Of a DNA stretch of 34,236 bases, positions 8,174 through 16,102 are shown one piece after another. This DNA is from Micromonospora inaquosa (GTDB lineage: Bacteria; Actinomycetota; Actinomycetes; Mycobacteriales; Micromonosporaceae), in assembly GCF_003857055.1 (NCBI RefSeq), contig NZ_QGSZ01000269.1, positions 1-34,236 of the forward strand, given 5' to 3'. Each line of letters starts with the position of its first letter. Within the stretch, counting starts at the first letter, position 1. The position numbers and the translations under genes are program-made. Under the pieces are notes generated by a model that saw only the letters and a list, made by a program, of their open reading frames with translations, ran no database searches and had not been told where the DNA came from.

Positions 8174-8443
8174 TCAGGACGGCGGCGCGGTTGGTGGCGG
8201 CGGGTCCGGGGGTGGCGGCATCATCGCCGTCGGATGAGACAGCCGGTTCTCCTCCACGATGAGGGTTCGGGCCCGCTTGCGCCGGTCCTGCCAGAACCAG
8301 AGCGTGGTCAGCAGTACGGCCAGCCCGGCCAGGATGAACACCCAGCCGACCGCGCGTACGTCGATCCACCAGACGTTGGCTCTCAGCGCGAAGGTCAGGA
8401 TCGCGCCGATCGCGATGAGAAAAATGCCGCTTCCTACACCCAT
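8174..8443 (-). CDS. DUF6458-like small membrane protein (copy 2)
   Basis: 89 residues, MGVGSGIFLIAIGAILTFAL onward, with two transmembrane helices, a basic stretch (DRRKRAR) and a proline-rich tail. It is a paralogue of the protein at 7176-7463. Function is unknown. The tail differs from copy 1 in charge and composition, so the copies may contact different partners (inference). Confidence 0.85.
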   Translation of the reverse strand: MGVGSGIFLIAIGAILTFALRANVWWIDVRAVGWVFILAGLAVLLTTLWFWQDRRKRARTLIVEENRLSHPTAMMPPPPDPPPPTAPPS

Positions 8444-8573
8444 GTGCGCTGCACTCCCCCGTGCGGTGGCTCTGGGCGTTCCCTTTCGAGGTCACGCGAC
8501 GGTTACCCGCCACGCCATCGGCATACCCGACCGGGGTCGCCCAATACGTGCCCGCCGCCCGGGTGAGACGGCG

Positions 8574-8606
8574 ACGGCCGGCGAGGCAGACAGCCCCGCC
8601 GGCCGT
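8574..8606 (-). terminator. terminator of the acyl-CoA dehydrogenase gene
   Basis: A perfect 10-bp GC-rich stem (8574-8583 with 8597-8606) with a 13-base loop, about 50 bases past the stop. The rest of 8444-8656 shows nothing further that I can support. Confidence 0.6.
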
Positions 8607-8656
8607 TGCGGTGTCGGGTGGTGCGACCCGAAACCGTCAGACGTGCCGTGGCCCGC

Positions 8657-10513
8657 TCAGAAGGCCTCCTCCGGGAGGTCCATGATGTCGAGGTCCACAC
8701 CCTCGATGATCCGCCGGTCGGCACCGATGCGGGGCAGCACCTCGCGGGCGAAGAAACGCGCTGCGGCCACCTTGCCGGTGTAGAACGCCTTGTCACTGGC
8801 GCAGACCTCGCCGGCCAGCGCCTTCAGCGCCACGTCGGCCTGCCGCTGAAGCAACCAACCGACCACCAGGTCGCCGATCGCCAGCAGGAACCGCCGGCTG
8901 CTCAACCCGACCTTGTAGAGCGCGCGGGTGTCGCCGCCCTGCGCCTCGCCCAGCCAACCGGTCAGCACGCCGAGGATGTTCTGGATCTCGGCCAGCGCCT
9001 TGCCGAGCGCCTGCCGCTCCTCCTTGAGCTGGCCGTTGCCCGCCTCGGAGGAGATGAACTCCTGGATCTCGCCGGCGACCGCCAGCAGCGCCTTGCCGTT
9101 GTCCCGAACGATCTTCCGGAAGATCAGGTCGAGGCTCTGGATGGCCGTGGTGCCCTCGTACAGGGTGTCGATCTTGGCGTCGCGGACGTACTGCTCCAGC
9201 GGATAGTCCTGGAGGAACCCGGAGCCGCCGAAGGTCTGCAGGGCCTCGTGTCCGAGCAACTCGTACGCCCGCTCCGAACCGACGCCCTTGACCAGCGGCA
9301 GCAGCAGGTCGTTGACCCGCTTGGCCAGCTTGGTGGCCTTCTCGTCGCCGGCCGCCTCGGCCAGCGCGACCTTGTCCTGCCAGGTGGCGGTGTAGAGGAC
9401 CAGGGCACGCAGACCCTCGGCGTACGACTTCTGCAGCAGCAGCGAGCGGCGTACGTCCGGGTGGTGGGTGATGGTGACCCGGGGGGCGGTCTTGTCCGCC
9501 TGCTGGATCAGGTCGGCGCCCTGCACCCGGTTCTTCGCGTACTCCAGGGCGTTGAGGTAGCCGGTGGAGAGGGTGGCGATGGCCTTGGTGCCGACCAGCA
9601 TCCGGGCGTACTCAATGATCATGAACATCTGCCGGATGCCGTCGTGCTTGTCGCCCAGCAGCCAGCCCTTGGCCGGTACGCCGTGCTCGCCGAAGGTCAA
9701 CTCGCAGGTGTTGGAGACCTTGAGGCCCATCTTGTGTTCGACGTTGGTGGCGTAGACGCCGTTGCGCTCGCCCAGCTCGCCGGTGGCCTCGTCGAAGTGG
9801 AACTTCGGCACCACGAAGAGCGAGAGGCCCTTGGTGCCCGGGCCGCCGACGCCCTCCACGCCCACCGGGCGGGCCAGCACGTAGTGCACGATGTTGTCGC
9901 TCAGGTCGTGCTCGCCCGAGGTGATGAAGCGCTTCACGCCCTCGATGTGCCAGGAGCCGTCCGGCTGCTGGATCGCCCGGGCACGACCGGCGCCGACGTC
10001 CGAGCCGGCGTCCGGCTCGGTGAGCACCATGGTGGAGCCCCATTGCTTGTCGATGAAGAGCTTGGCCCACTTCTTCTGCCGCTCGTTGCCCTCGACGTGC
10101 AGCACGTGCGCGAAGGACGGGCCGGAGGCGTACATCCAGATGGGGGCGTTCGAGCCGAGCACCAGCTCGGCGAGCGCCCACCAGAGGGCGCGGGGTGCGT
10201 TGGTGCCGCCCAGCGCCGGCGGCAGGTCCAGGCGCCAGAACTCGGACTCCATGAATGTCTGGTAGGACTTCTTGAACGACTCCGGCAGCGGCGCGGTGTG
10301 CGTGATCGGGTCGAAGACCGGCGGGTTGCGGTCACTGTCCGTGTAGCTGGCGGCCAGGTCCTCGCGGGCGAGGCGGTCGAGCTCGGCGAGGAAGCTGCGG
10401 GCGGTGTCGGTGTCGAGATCCGAGTACGGCTCCTGACCGAACGCCCGGTCCGCCCCGAAGACCTCGAACAGGTTGAACTCGAGATCCCGCAGGTTGCTCT
10501 TGTAGTGGGTCAT
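8657..10513 (-). CDS. fadE5: FadE5-like acyl-CoA dehydrogenase
   Basis: 618 residues, close to mycobacterial FadE5 (about 611) and far longer than ordinary 380-residue acyl-CoA dehydrogenases. The start MTHYKSNLRDLEFNLFEVFG is typical of this branch. The order is N-terminal extension, FAD-binding core with STMVLTEPDAGSDVG and WHIEGVKRFITSGE, then LQTFGGSGFLQDYPLEQYVRDAKI and YEGTTAIQSLD, then a C-terminal helical domain. It oxidises acyl-CoA to enoyl-CoA and hands electrons to ETF. The ATG at 10513 was chosen by family homology; upstream codons would encode non-conserved sequence. A 16-bp dyad 28 bases upstream matches one before the etfD-like gene. Confidence 0.93.
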   Translation of the reverse strand: MTHYKSNLRDLEFNLFEVFGADRAFGQEPYSDLDTDTARSFLAELDRLAREDLAASYTDSDRNPPVFDPITHTAPLPESFKKSYQTFMESEFWRLDLPPALGGTNAPRALWWALAELVLGSNAPIWMYASGPSFAHVLHVEGNERQKKWAKLFIDKQWGSTMVLTEPDAGSDVGAGRARAIQQPDGSWHIEGVKRFITSGEHDLSDNIVHYVLARPVGVEGVGGPGTKGLSLFVVPKFHFDEATGELGERNGVYATNVEHKMGLKVSNTCELTFGEHGVPAKGWLLGDKHDGIRQMFMIIEYARMLVGTKAIATLSTGYLNALEYAKNRVQGADLIQQADKTAPRVTITHHPDVRRSLLLQKSYAEGLRALVLYTATWQDKVALAEAAGDEKATKLAKRVNDLLLPLVKGVGSERAYELLGHEALQTFGGSGFLQDYPLEQYVRDAKIDTLYEGTTAIQSLDLIFRKIVRDNGKALLAVAGEIQEFISSEAGNGQLKEERQALGKALAEIQNILGVLTGWLGEAQGGDTRALYKVGLSSRRFLLAIGDLVVGWLLQRQADVALKALAGEVCASDKAFYTGKVAAARFFAREVLPRIGADRRIIEGVDLDIMDLPEEAF

Positions 10514-10540
10514 GCTCGCTGGCCCCGCTTCCGGACAGGT

Positions 10541-10556
10541 GTTACCGATCAGTAAC
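10541..10556 (-). promoter_or_regulatory. operator-like dyad upstream of fadE5 (shared with etfD)
   Basis: Read in the gene direction it is GTTACTGATCGGTAAC: perfect 5-bp arms around six bases. It differs at only 2 of 16 positions from the site at 30565-30580. A weaker relative, TTAC-N6-GTAG on the plus strand, follows 10 bases further out (10567-10580), so two protein dimers could bind side by side. The form suggests a TetR-type repressor. The regulator is not encoded in this window. Confidence 0.7.
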
Positions 10557-10642
10557 CCTGACTGTATTACTCGCGGGTAGGCAACGACAAGCGGATCACC
10601 CAAGTGACGGCGATTACACACCCGCGGTACGGCCACCCGGGC

Positions 10643-11767
10643 TCAGCCCTCCGTGGCGCCGACCTCCCAGCTCGGGACGGCCACCGCCGCACCGGTACGA
10701 GCACCGACATACTCCATCAGGACCAGCGCGATGTCGTCGTCGAGTCGACCGTGGACCCACTCGACCAGGGCGGTCTCCAGCGACGCCAGCCCGTCGGCGA
10801 CAGTGCCATGGCCGAGCAGTCGCCAGGCCCGGTCGGCGGTGGGAAAGAACTCGCCGTCCCGCCGCGCCTCGCCGAGGCCGTCGGTGAACAACAGCAGCCG
10901 GTCCCCGGGCTCCAGGCGTTCGACCCGGGGACGGACCAGCGGCATGAACCCGAGTGGAGGCGCCGGAGCCGGCGGTTCCAGCGGGATCACCGCACCCCGG
11001 CGCAGCAGCAGCGGCGGCGGGTGCCCGCAGTTGACGATCGTGAGGGTGCCGCCACGCTCTTCGACCAGGGCCGCCGTGACGAAGTCCTCATCGCCGACGT
11101 TACGGGCCACCGCGCGGTCCAGGTCGGCGACGACAGCCCGCAGGTCGGCCCGCTCGTACGCCACGTGCCGGTAGGAACCGAGGACGATGCTGGCCAGCCG
11201 GACCGCGTCCAGGCCCTTGCCCCGCACGTCCCCAATGATCATGCGCACGCCGTAGGGGGTGTCGATCGCCTCGTACAGGTCGCCGCCGATCTCGGCCGTC
11301 GCGGTGGAGGAGATGTAGCGTCCCGCGACCGAGAGCGTGCCGACCTGCGGCCCGAGTGGGCGCAACACCGCCTGCTGGGCCACCGCGGCGAGCTTGGTCA
11401 GCTCGACGATCCGCTCGGCCTGCCGCTGCCGAACCCAGGCCACCCCCACGGCCAACCCGGTGACGAGCGCGACCGCGACAACGTTGACCGAGGTGACCAG
11501 CGAGACCTTCGGCGCGACCAGCGCGAAGCCGACGCCGACCACTGTCGCCGCGACGCCCACCCCCAGGACCACCAGCCAGGACGCCATGGCTGCGGCGAGA
11601 ACCGGCGCGGCCGCCAGGAGCGCGACGTAGTGCACCTTACGGCCGTCCGCCGCCTCCATCGCCGACACGAGCGCGAGCAGAACGAGGGCCGCGCCGAGGC
11701 CGGCGCGGGATCCGGGGCTCAGCGGGCGACGGCCCGACTGGAGGAGTCGCGTGGGTACGAGGGACAG
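10643..11767 (-). CDS. membrane-anchored PP2C/SpoIIE-type phosphatase, start uncertain
   Basis: About 374 residues. The N-terminal third has four or five transmembrane helices, then a linker (VRQRQAERIVELTKLAAVAQQ). A SpoIIE-type PP2C domain follows with EIGGDLYEA and IIGDVRGKGLDAV (metal-binding Asp) and FTDGLGEARRD near the end. Such proteins dephosphorylate anti-sigma-antagonist proteins; no partner kinase or STAS gene is nearby. No in-frame ATG, GTG or TTG exists between the stop of the upstream RlpA-like gene and the first helix. The first in-frame GTG (11668) would cut that helix. I show a CTG at 11767; another CTG at 11875 overlaps the upstream stop as CTGA. Confidence 0.8.
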   Translation of the reverse strand: MSLVPTRLLQSGRRPLSPGSRAGLGAALVLLALVSAMEAADGRKVHYVALLAAAPVLAAAMASWLVVLGVGVAATVVGVGFALVAPKVSLVTSVNVVAVALVTGLAVGVAWVRQRQAERIVELTKLAAVAQQAVLRPLGPQVGTLSVAGRYISSTATAEIGGDLYEAIDTPYGVRMIIGDVRGKGLDAVRLASIVLGSYRHVAYERADLRAVVADLDRAVARNVGDEDFVTAALVEERGGTLTIVNCGHPPPLLLRRGAVIPLEPPAPAPPLGFMPLVRPRVERLEPGDRLLLFTDGLGEARRDGEFFPTADRAWRLLGHGTVADGLASLETALVEWVHGRLDDDIALVLMEYVGARTGAAVAVPSWEVGATEG

Positions 11768-11871
11768 TTTGCCTGATCCGGGTGAACCGGTGAATGAACC
11801 TGACCCGTCGTCCGAGCAGGTTCTGTCCGGCCGGCCCAGTCGGCTGGCCGAATCGGCGTCGCCGGTCCCGG

Positions 11872-12504
11872 TCAGCCGAGGACCTCGTAGCGGACGGTGA
11901 GCGCGCCGACGTCGACCGACGCGATGGTGGCGAAGGCGGCCCGGGAGAGGTCCAGGCAGCGGCCGTCGATGAACGGGCCGCGGTCGTTGATCCGCACCGT
12001 CACCGACTTGCCGTTGGCCGGGTTGGTCACCCGGACCTTGGTGTTGAACGGCAGGGTCTTGTGCGCGGCGGTCAGCGCGCCGGGGTTGAACGACTCGCCG
12101 TTGGCGGTGAGCTGCCCGTCGGAGTAGAACGAGGCGCCGCACGAACCGCTCTCCAGCACCTTCGCCGCGGCGGTGGTCTTCTTGACGGTCGGCTTCGGCT
12201 TGGGCGACGCGGTCCGGTCCTTGCTGCGGGAGGCGGCCTGCTGCGACCGGGTCGCCGACGGGCTGGCGGTCACGCTGGGCGAGGCGCTGACGCTCGGGGA
12301 GACGCTCGGGGAGCTGGGGGTGAGGCTGCTCGGGGCGGTGGTCGGGGTGAGGTCGAGAGCCGCCCGCCCCGACTGGTCGGAGCCGGAGGTCAGCTGCACG
12401 GCACCGACAGTGCCTCCGACCGCGAGGGCGACGCCGAGCGCCGCGGTGGCGACGATGCCCGCCGGGGAGGAGAAGATGCGGGTACGGGAGTGCTTGCCTG
12501 CCAC
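11872..12504 (-). CDS. RlpA-like double-psi beta-barrel protein
   Basis: 210 residues from GTG 12504, which has AAAGGA 8 bases before it. The order is a short basic N-terminus, a signal/anchor helix (SSPAGIVATAALGVALAVGG), a Ser/Thr/Pro-rich linker (about residues 50-110), then an RlpA-like DPBB domain starting SCGASFYSDGQLTANGE. The domain carries TLPFNTKVRVTNPANGK and the hallmark VRINDRGPFIDGRCLDLS. RlpA proteins act on peptidoglycan at the septum; some are lytic transglycosylases, and the conserved Asp of NDRGP is present. The phosphatase gene follows with no gap. Confidence 0.87.
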   Translation of the reverse strand: MAGKHSRTRIFSSPAGIVATAALGVALAVGGTVGAVQLTSGSDQSGRAALDLTPTTAPSSLTPSSPSVSPSVSASPSVTASPSATRSQQAASRSKDRTASPKPKPTVKKTTAAAKVLESGSCGASFYSDGQLTANGESFNPGALTAAHKTLPFNTKVRVTNPANGKSVTVRINDRGPFIDGRCLDLSRAAFATIASVDVGALTVRYEVLG

Positions 12505-12691
12505 CGGCCCGGTCCTTTCGTCGTCTGAACAAACCGGGTCGGACCGTAACGAGAGAAGCACTTCCGAAGTCAACGTGATCATGGTGATATGCCCGCATTT
12601 GCACAGGTACGTGTGGCCGATCGTCCGACCCGGGGTGGGCCGGGTGACCCAGGTGTCGCCACGCCCGCCGTCCGTGCCGCAGGATGAGCGG

Positions 12692-13243
12692 ATGCCCGCC
12701 GATCTGACCGACCGCCTGGCCGCCCTGTTCCAGTGGATCGACCCCGGCCCAGGCACCAGTCACCTGGTCAGTGACATCTCCGGTTGGTGGCGGGATCCGT
12801 CCGTGCTGGCCGAACTGGGGCCGGCCCTGGTGGCGCCGTACCGGACCGCCCGGCCCACGGTGGTGCTCGCGCCCGCCGTCACCGGGCTGCTGCTCGGGCC
12901 GTTGGCCGCGACCGCCCTCGGGGTCGGCTTCGTGGCCGCCCACAAACCCGGCGACGGGCGGCTGCCGGCCGGGCCGCTCACCTGGGCACAGAGCCCACCC
13001 GACTACCGGGGCCGACGGGTCGACCTCGCCGTCCGGGAGCGGCACCTCGGCCCCGACGACCGGGTGCTGGTGGTGGACGACTGGGTGCGGACCGGCGCGC
13101 AGCTACGCGCCATCTACGACATCTGCGCCGCCCGGGGCGCCGAGGTGCTGGGCACCGCCGTGGTGGCCGTGGACTGCCCGCCCGACGTCGCGGCCGACCT
13201 TCGGATCACCGGCCTGATCGACGCCGCGAATCTGCCCACTTGA
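12692..13243 (+). CDS. phosphoribosyltransferase family protein
   Basis: 183 residues. The PRPP-binding loop DDRVLVVDDWVRTGAQLRA marks a type I phosphoribosyltransferase. ALGVGFVAAHKPG is also typical, and its placement before the PRPP loop resembles adenine phosphoribosyltransferase. The substrate is not certain. The ATG at 12692 shares the 14-base string AGGATGAGCGGATG with the pxpB start and lacks a clear Shine-Dalgarno. It diverges from the RlpA-like gene; the 187-base gap holds no other gene. Its stop codon lies inside the -35 element proposed for the next gene. Confidence 0.85.
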   Translation: MPADLTDRLAALFQWIDPGPGTSHLVSDISGWWRDPSVLAELGPALVAPYRTARPTVVLAPAVTGLLLGPLAATALGVGFVAAHKPGDGRLPAGPLTWAQSPPDYRGRRVDLAVRERHLGPDDRVLVVDDWVRTGAQLRAIYDICAARGAEVLGTAVVAVDCPPDVAADLRITGLIDAANLPT

Positions 13244-13270
13244 CCTGAAGCAAGGTTCAACACCGACGAT
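13240..13270 (+). promoter_or_regulatory. promoter with 19-bp spacer and dyad before the questin-oxidase-like gene
   Basis: TTGACC (13240-13245) and GACGAT (13265-13270) are 19 bases apart, and the -10 ends 6 bases before the ATG. The spacer contains an imperfect dyad, TTGACCT ... AGGTTCAA (13240-13260). Long spacers with a central dyad are the mark of MerR-family activators. No MerR gene is visible here. Confidence 0.4.
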
Positions 13271-13276
13271 CGGTTG

Positions 13277-14323
13277 ATGAGTCACGGAGTTCTCGACGAG
13301 GCGTACGAGCGGCTGCACCGCACCGGCCCCGAATACCAGGGCTGGCTCTCCAACCACGGGCCGATGGCCGTCGAGGCACTGGTCCGCCACGGACACCCAC
13401 ACCGGGTGCACCGCTGGCTCGACGACTACCTCGGCCGCCTCGACGAGCTGCCCCGAGGGCTGCACCCGATCGACGACTGGCGGTCAGCGCTGGGCGACCC
13501 GAAGCGCGCCGGCGACTGGTTGGCCTACTTCGACCGACAACTGCGCGAACACCCGTGGCGTGCGGTGCTCGGCACCTGGTGGCCCCGGCTGCTGCCAGGC
13601 ATCGCCGCCGGTGCCACGCACGGGGTGATCCGGGTCGGGCACGCCGTACGCGCGCTCGACCAGGGCGACGAGAACCGGCAGCGGCTCGCCGAGTTGGGCC
13701 AGGCCCTCGGCTACTGGGCGGCCCGCTGGCAGCCGATCCCCGGCGCCGACCAACTGCTCGCCGGCGAGCCGGAAGAGCCGGGCACCGACGACATCGACGT
13801 GGCGACCGCGCTGGCCGGGCTGCCCCGGATCGACGACCAGACCGGGGGCGTCCGGGATCGGCTGGACCAGCTGCCGGGCGTACCCCGATGGGAGCCGGCG
13901 CTCGCGAGGCTGCGCCCCGTGCGGAGCCCGGCCGACGCGGAGCGTGGGCTCACCACGCTGGTGCACCGGGCCGGCCTGGACTACCTGCGCTTCGGGCACG
14001 CCGCGCCGGTCATGCTCGTGCACGCGGTCACCGCGCCGACCGCCGTGCTGCGTACCCTGCCGGCACTGGACCGGGGCCTGTGGGCGCCGAGCCTCACCGC
14101 GGCCTGGGCCGCGACGGCGGCCATGACCTCCGTGTACGCCCCAGCCGACGGCATCGCGCCACCGATCGTGACCCCGGCCACCCCGTCAGAGGTCTTCGCC
14201 CGGGCGGCCCGGCACGGCGACGAACACGTGGTCAAGCTGGCCGACGCGATCCTCGACGCGTACGCGGCCAGTGGTGACGAGCAGCTCCTCAGCGCACCCG
14301 GCTACGCGGGCCAGCTGATCTGA
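13277..14323 (+). CDS. questin oxidase-like protein (DUF4243)
   Basis: 348 residues. The motifs YQGWLSNHGPMAVEAL, GAAGATHGVIRVGHAVRAL-like sequence (here IAAGATHGVIRVGHAVRAL), RLAELGQALGYWAARWQ and the C-terminal HVVKLADAILDAY match the questin oxidase family. Questin oxidase itself is a fungal Baeyer-Villiger-type enzyme; what the many bacterial members do is not known. No flavin-binding Rossmann motif is visible, and the several conserved His residues may form the active site (inference). The gene appears to be leaderless: the ATG at 13277 follows a TTG codon, and a -10-like box lies 6 bases before the ATG. Confidence 0.8.
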   Translation: MSHGVLDEAYERLHRTGPEYQGWLSNHGPMAVEALVRHGHPHRVHRWLDDYLGRLDELPRGLHPIDDWRSALGDPKRAGDWLAYFDRQLREHPWRAVLGTWWPRLLPGIAAGATHGVIRVGHAVRALDQGDENRQRLAELGQALGYWAARWQPIPGADQLLAGEPEEPGTDDIDVATALAGLPRIDDQTGGVRDRLDQLPGVPRWEPALARLRPVRSPADAERGLTTLVHRAGLDYLRFGHAAPVMLVHAVTAPTAVLRTLPALDRGLWAPSLTAAWAATAAMTSVYAPADGIAPPIVTPATPSEVFARAARHGDEHVVKLADAILDAYAASGDEQLLSAPGYAGQLI

Positions 14324-14367
14324 GCGGGGCGACGCGTATTACGGCGGCGACCCGCGCGGTGCTGGCC

Positions 14368-14373
14368 TAGCCT
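14368..14373 (+). promoter_or_regulatory. -10 element of a leaderless promoter (ASCH gene)
   Basis: TAGCCT lies exactly 7 bases before the ATG at 14381, the spacing expected for a leaderless transcript. Confidence 0.5.
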
Positions 14374-14380
14374 CGGCAGG

Positions 14381-14812
14381 ATGTGGCCTCGGATCGGTGA
14401 ACTGCGCACCCTCGCCCTCGGCACCCCCGGCGAGCTGCGGACAACCCTCAACACCCTGGTGCTGGCCGGTGTGAAGACCGCGACGGCCGGCCGGCACGCC
14501 GAGTACGCGGAAGAGGGCGAGGAGTTGGAGCACGTCGGCGAACGCCTGGCCCTGGTCGACGACGACAACGCCCTGGCCGGCGTCGTGGAGATCACCGGAG
14601 TCGAGATGGTCCCCTTCGCCGACGTGCCCTGGGACTTCGCCCACGCCGAAGGCGAGGGTGACCGCTCGATCGAGGAGTGGCGGGCTGGGCACTCGGCCTA
14701 CTGGGCGCGGCTCGGCACGCCGGTCGACGGCGACACCCCCATCGTCTGCCTCCGCTTCCGGCTGGTCTCCGGCGGCGAGGGTGGGGTGGCCAGCGGCGAC
14801 CTCGGCACCTGA
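14381..14812 (+). CDS. ASCH domain-containing protein
   Basis: 143 residues forming a single ASCH (PUA-like) domain. The conserved substrate-pocket motif VLAGVKTATAG is near residues 27-37, followed by VEITGVEMVPFADVPWDFA, EGEGDRSIEEWRAGHSAYW and a C-terminal beta-strand with IVCLRFRLV. ASCH proteins bind RNA or modified nucleosides, and some bacterial members are N4-acetylcytidine amidohydrolases; which applies here is not clear. It converges on the luciferase-like gene. Confidence 0.9.
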   Translation: MWPRIGELRTLALGTPGELRTTLNTLVLAGVKTATAGRHAEYAEEGEELEHVGERLALVDDDNALAGVVEITGVEMVPFADVPWDFAHAEGEGDRSIEEWRAGHSAYWARLGTPVDGDTPIVCLRFRLVSGGEGGVASGDLGT

Positions 14813-14835
14813 CCCGGCCGTCCCAGCCCGGCGGG

Positions 14836-14855
14836 CGCGGCTGCCCTCAGCCGCG
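14836..14855. terminator. short hairpin between the ASCH and luciferase-like genes
   Basis: A perfect 8-bp stem, CGCGGCTG with CAGCCGCG, with a CCCT loop. It lies in the 34-base gap between convergent genes and overlaps the last codons of the minus-strand gene. Confidence 0.5.
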
Positions 14856-15728
14856 TAGTTGGGGCAGCAGCCGCGTCGCCACGTCCACCAGGATGGCCTC
14901 GTCACCGGCGTACCAGCTGCTGGCGCGCGGCCAGTGCGTCACCACGTCGGTGAAACCCAACTCGGCGGCCCGGCCGACCTGATCGGCGAAGAACTGTGCG
15001 CTGCTGAGCGAGAAGACCGGCGCCGCGTCCAGCGAGAGGTAGCGGTCCAGGCTGGCCGGATCCCGGCCGGCCTCGTCCAACGTCCGGTCCATCCGCGCGG
15101 ACAGCGCCGACACGCTGGCCCACCAATCCGCCAGGTCGTTGTCGTCACCGGTGCCGGTGGTCACCCACCCCTGCCCGAAGCGGGCCACCAACCGCATCGA
15201 CCGTGGCCCGTTGGCGGCCACCACGAACGGCACCCGGGGCTGCTGCACACAGCCGGGGTTGTTGCGGGCGTCCACCGCGGCGAACCAGTCACCCCGCCAC
15301 GTGGTGCCGTCCTCCCGCAGGATCAGATCCAACAACTCGGTGAACTCGGCGAACCGGTCGACCCGCTGACGCGGTGGCAGCGTCTCGCCGCCCAGCACCG
15401 CCGAGTCGAAGCCGATGCCGCCCGCGCCCAGGCCGAGCAGCAACCGGCCGGCGGAGACGTCGTCCACCGTGGTGATCTGCCGGGCGAACGCGGCCGGGTG
15501 CCGGAAGTTCGGCGACGCCACGAGGGTGCCCAGCCGAATCCGCGAGGTCACCGTGGCGGCGGCCGTCAACGTGGACATCGAGTCGAACCACGGGCCGTCG
15601 ACCAGGTCACGCCAACCCAGGTGGTCGTACGTCCAGGCGTGGTCGAAGCCCCACTCGTCGACCTGCCGCCAGCGACGCTGCGACTCCGCCCACCGCTGGT
15701 CCGGCAGAATCACGATGCCAATCCGCAT
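14847..15728 (-). CDS. luciferase-like (probably F420-dependent) oxidoreductase
   Basis: 293 residues from ATG 15728. MRIGIVILPDQRW, WTYDHLGW, SRIRLGTLVASPNFRHPAAF, RLLLGLGAGGIGFDS and the run VVAANGPRSMRLVARFGQGW are typical of the bacterial luciferase-like (LLM) TIM-barrel family, most of whose actinobacterial members use F420H2. Substrate unknown. It diverges from a small membrane-protein gene; both have a TAGNNT box 6-7 bases before the start codon. Confidence 0.9.
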   Translation of the reverse strand: MRIGIVILPDQRWAESQRRWRQVDEWGFDHAWTYDHLGWRDLVDGPWFDSMSTLTAAATVTSRIRLGTLVASPNFRHPAAFARQITTVDDVSAGRLLLGLGAGGIGFDSAVLGGETLPPRQRVDRFAEFTELLDLILREDGTTWRGDWFAAVDARNNPGCVQQPRVPFVVAANGPRSMRLVARFGQGWVTTGTGDDNDLADWWASVSALSARMDRTLDEAGRDPASLDRYLSLDAAPVFSLSSAQFFADQVGRAAELGFTDVVTHWPRASSWYAGDEAILVDVATRLLPQLRG

Positions 15729-15735
15729 GATCGCC

Positions 15736-15778
15736 AGCCTAGCCGGGGACACCACCGGGGCCAGGCTCTCGCTAGGGT
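15736..15778. promoter_or_regulatory. pair of divergent leaderless -10 elements
   Basis: On the minus strand TAGGCT (15741-15736) ends 7 bases before the luciferase-like ATG. On the plus strand TAGGGT (15773-15778) ends 6 bases before the GTG at 15785. The whole space between the start codons is 56 bases. Confidence 0.5.
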
Positions 15779-15784
15779 TCCGCT

Positions 15785-15979
15785 GTGGACCTACAGGCGC
15801 AGCGGGTCGGCACCGTGCGAGCGTTCGGCACCGTGTCGCTGGTGGCCGGCTTCATGACCGCACTAGTCACCATGGCGTCCGACTACGGCAGGCTCGAGCC
15901 ACACATCCTGGCCGCGTTCCTGGTCCTGACCGGTCTCGGTCTGCGGGTCGAGGCGGCGATCGCCGACCGAAAGTCGTAG
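15785..15979 (+). CDS. small two-helix membrane protein
   Basis: 64 residues. There are two hydrophobic helices (AFGTVSLVAGFMTALVTMA and ILAAFLVLTGLGLRVEAAI) joined by a polar loop, with a charged C-terminus. Third-position GC is high throughout and a -10 element lies 6 bases before the GTG, which together support a real gene. No family recognised. Confidence 0.65.
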   Translation: MDLQAQRVGTVRAFGTVSLVAGFMTALVTMASDYGRLEPHILAAFLVLTGLGLRVEAAIADRKS

Positions 15980-16080
15980 ACCCACCGCTGCCGCCGGGGT
16001 GTGGCGGCTGAACCCGGAGGTGACACGGGTCACACTCATCTGCGGTAGGGACATCCGGTTCGGCTCCGATCCCTCAGGGA

Positions 16081-16102
16081 GCGGCACCCGGCCGGGTGCC
16101 GC
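16081..16102 (+). promoter_or_regulatory. 22-bp perfect palindrome abutting the ribosome binding site
   Basis: Two 11-base arms with no loop (GCGGCACCCGG then its complement), ending 2 bases before the GAGGAGAGG ribosome binding site of the next gene. A smaller dyad, TCCCT-C-AGGGA, lies just before it (about 16070-16080), and GTGAC-ACGG-GTCAC is at 16020-16033. Operator or RNA hairpin cannot be told apart by eye. Confidence 0.55.

Noticed and set aside
8606..10555. Plus-strand 649-codon frame opposite fadE5
   Set aside because: The composition is that of a reverse-complemented conserved gene, and the fadE5 match on the other strand is certain.
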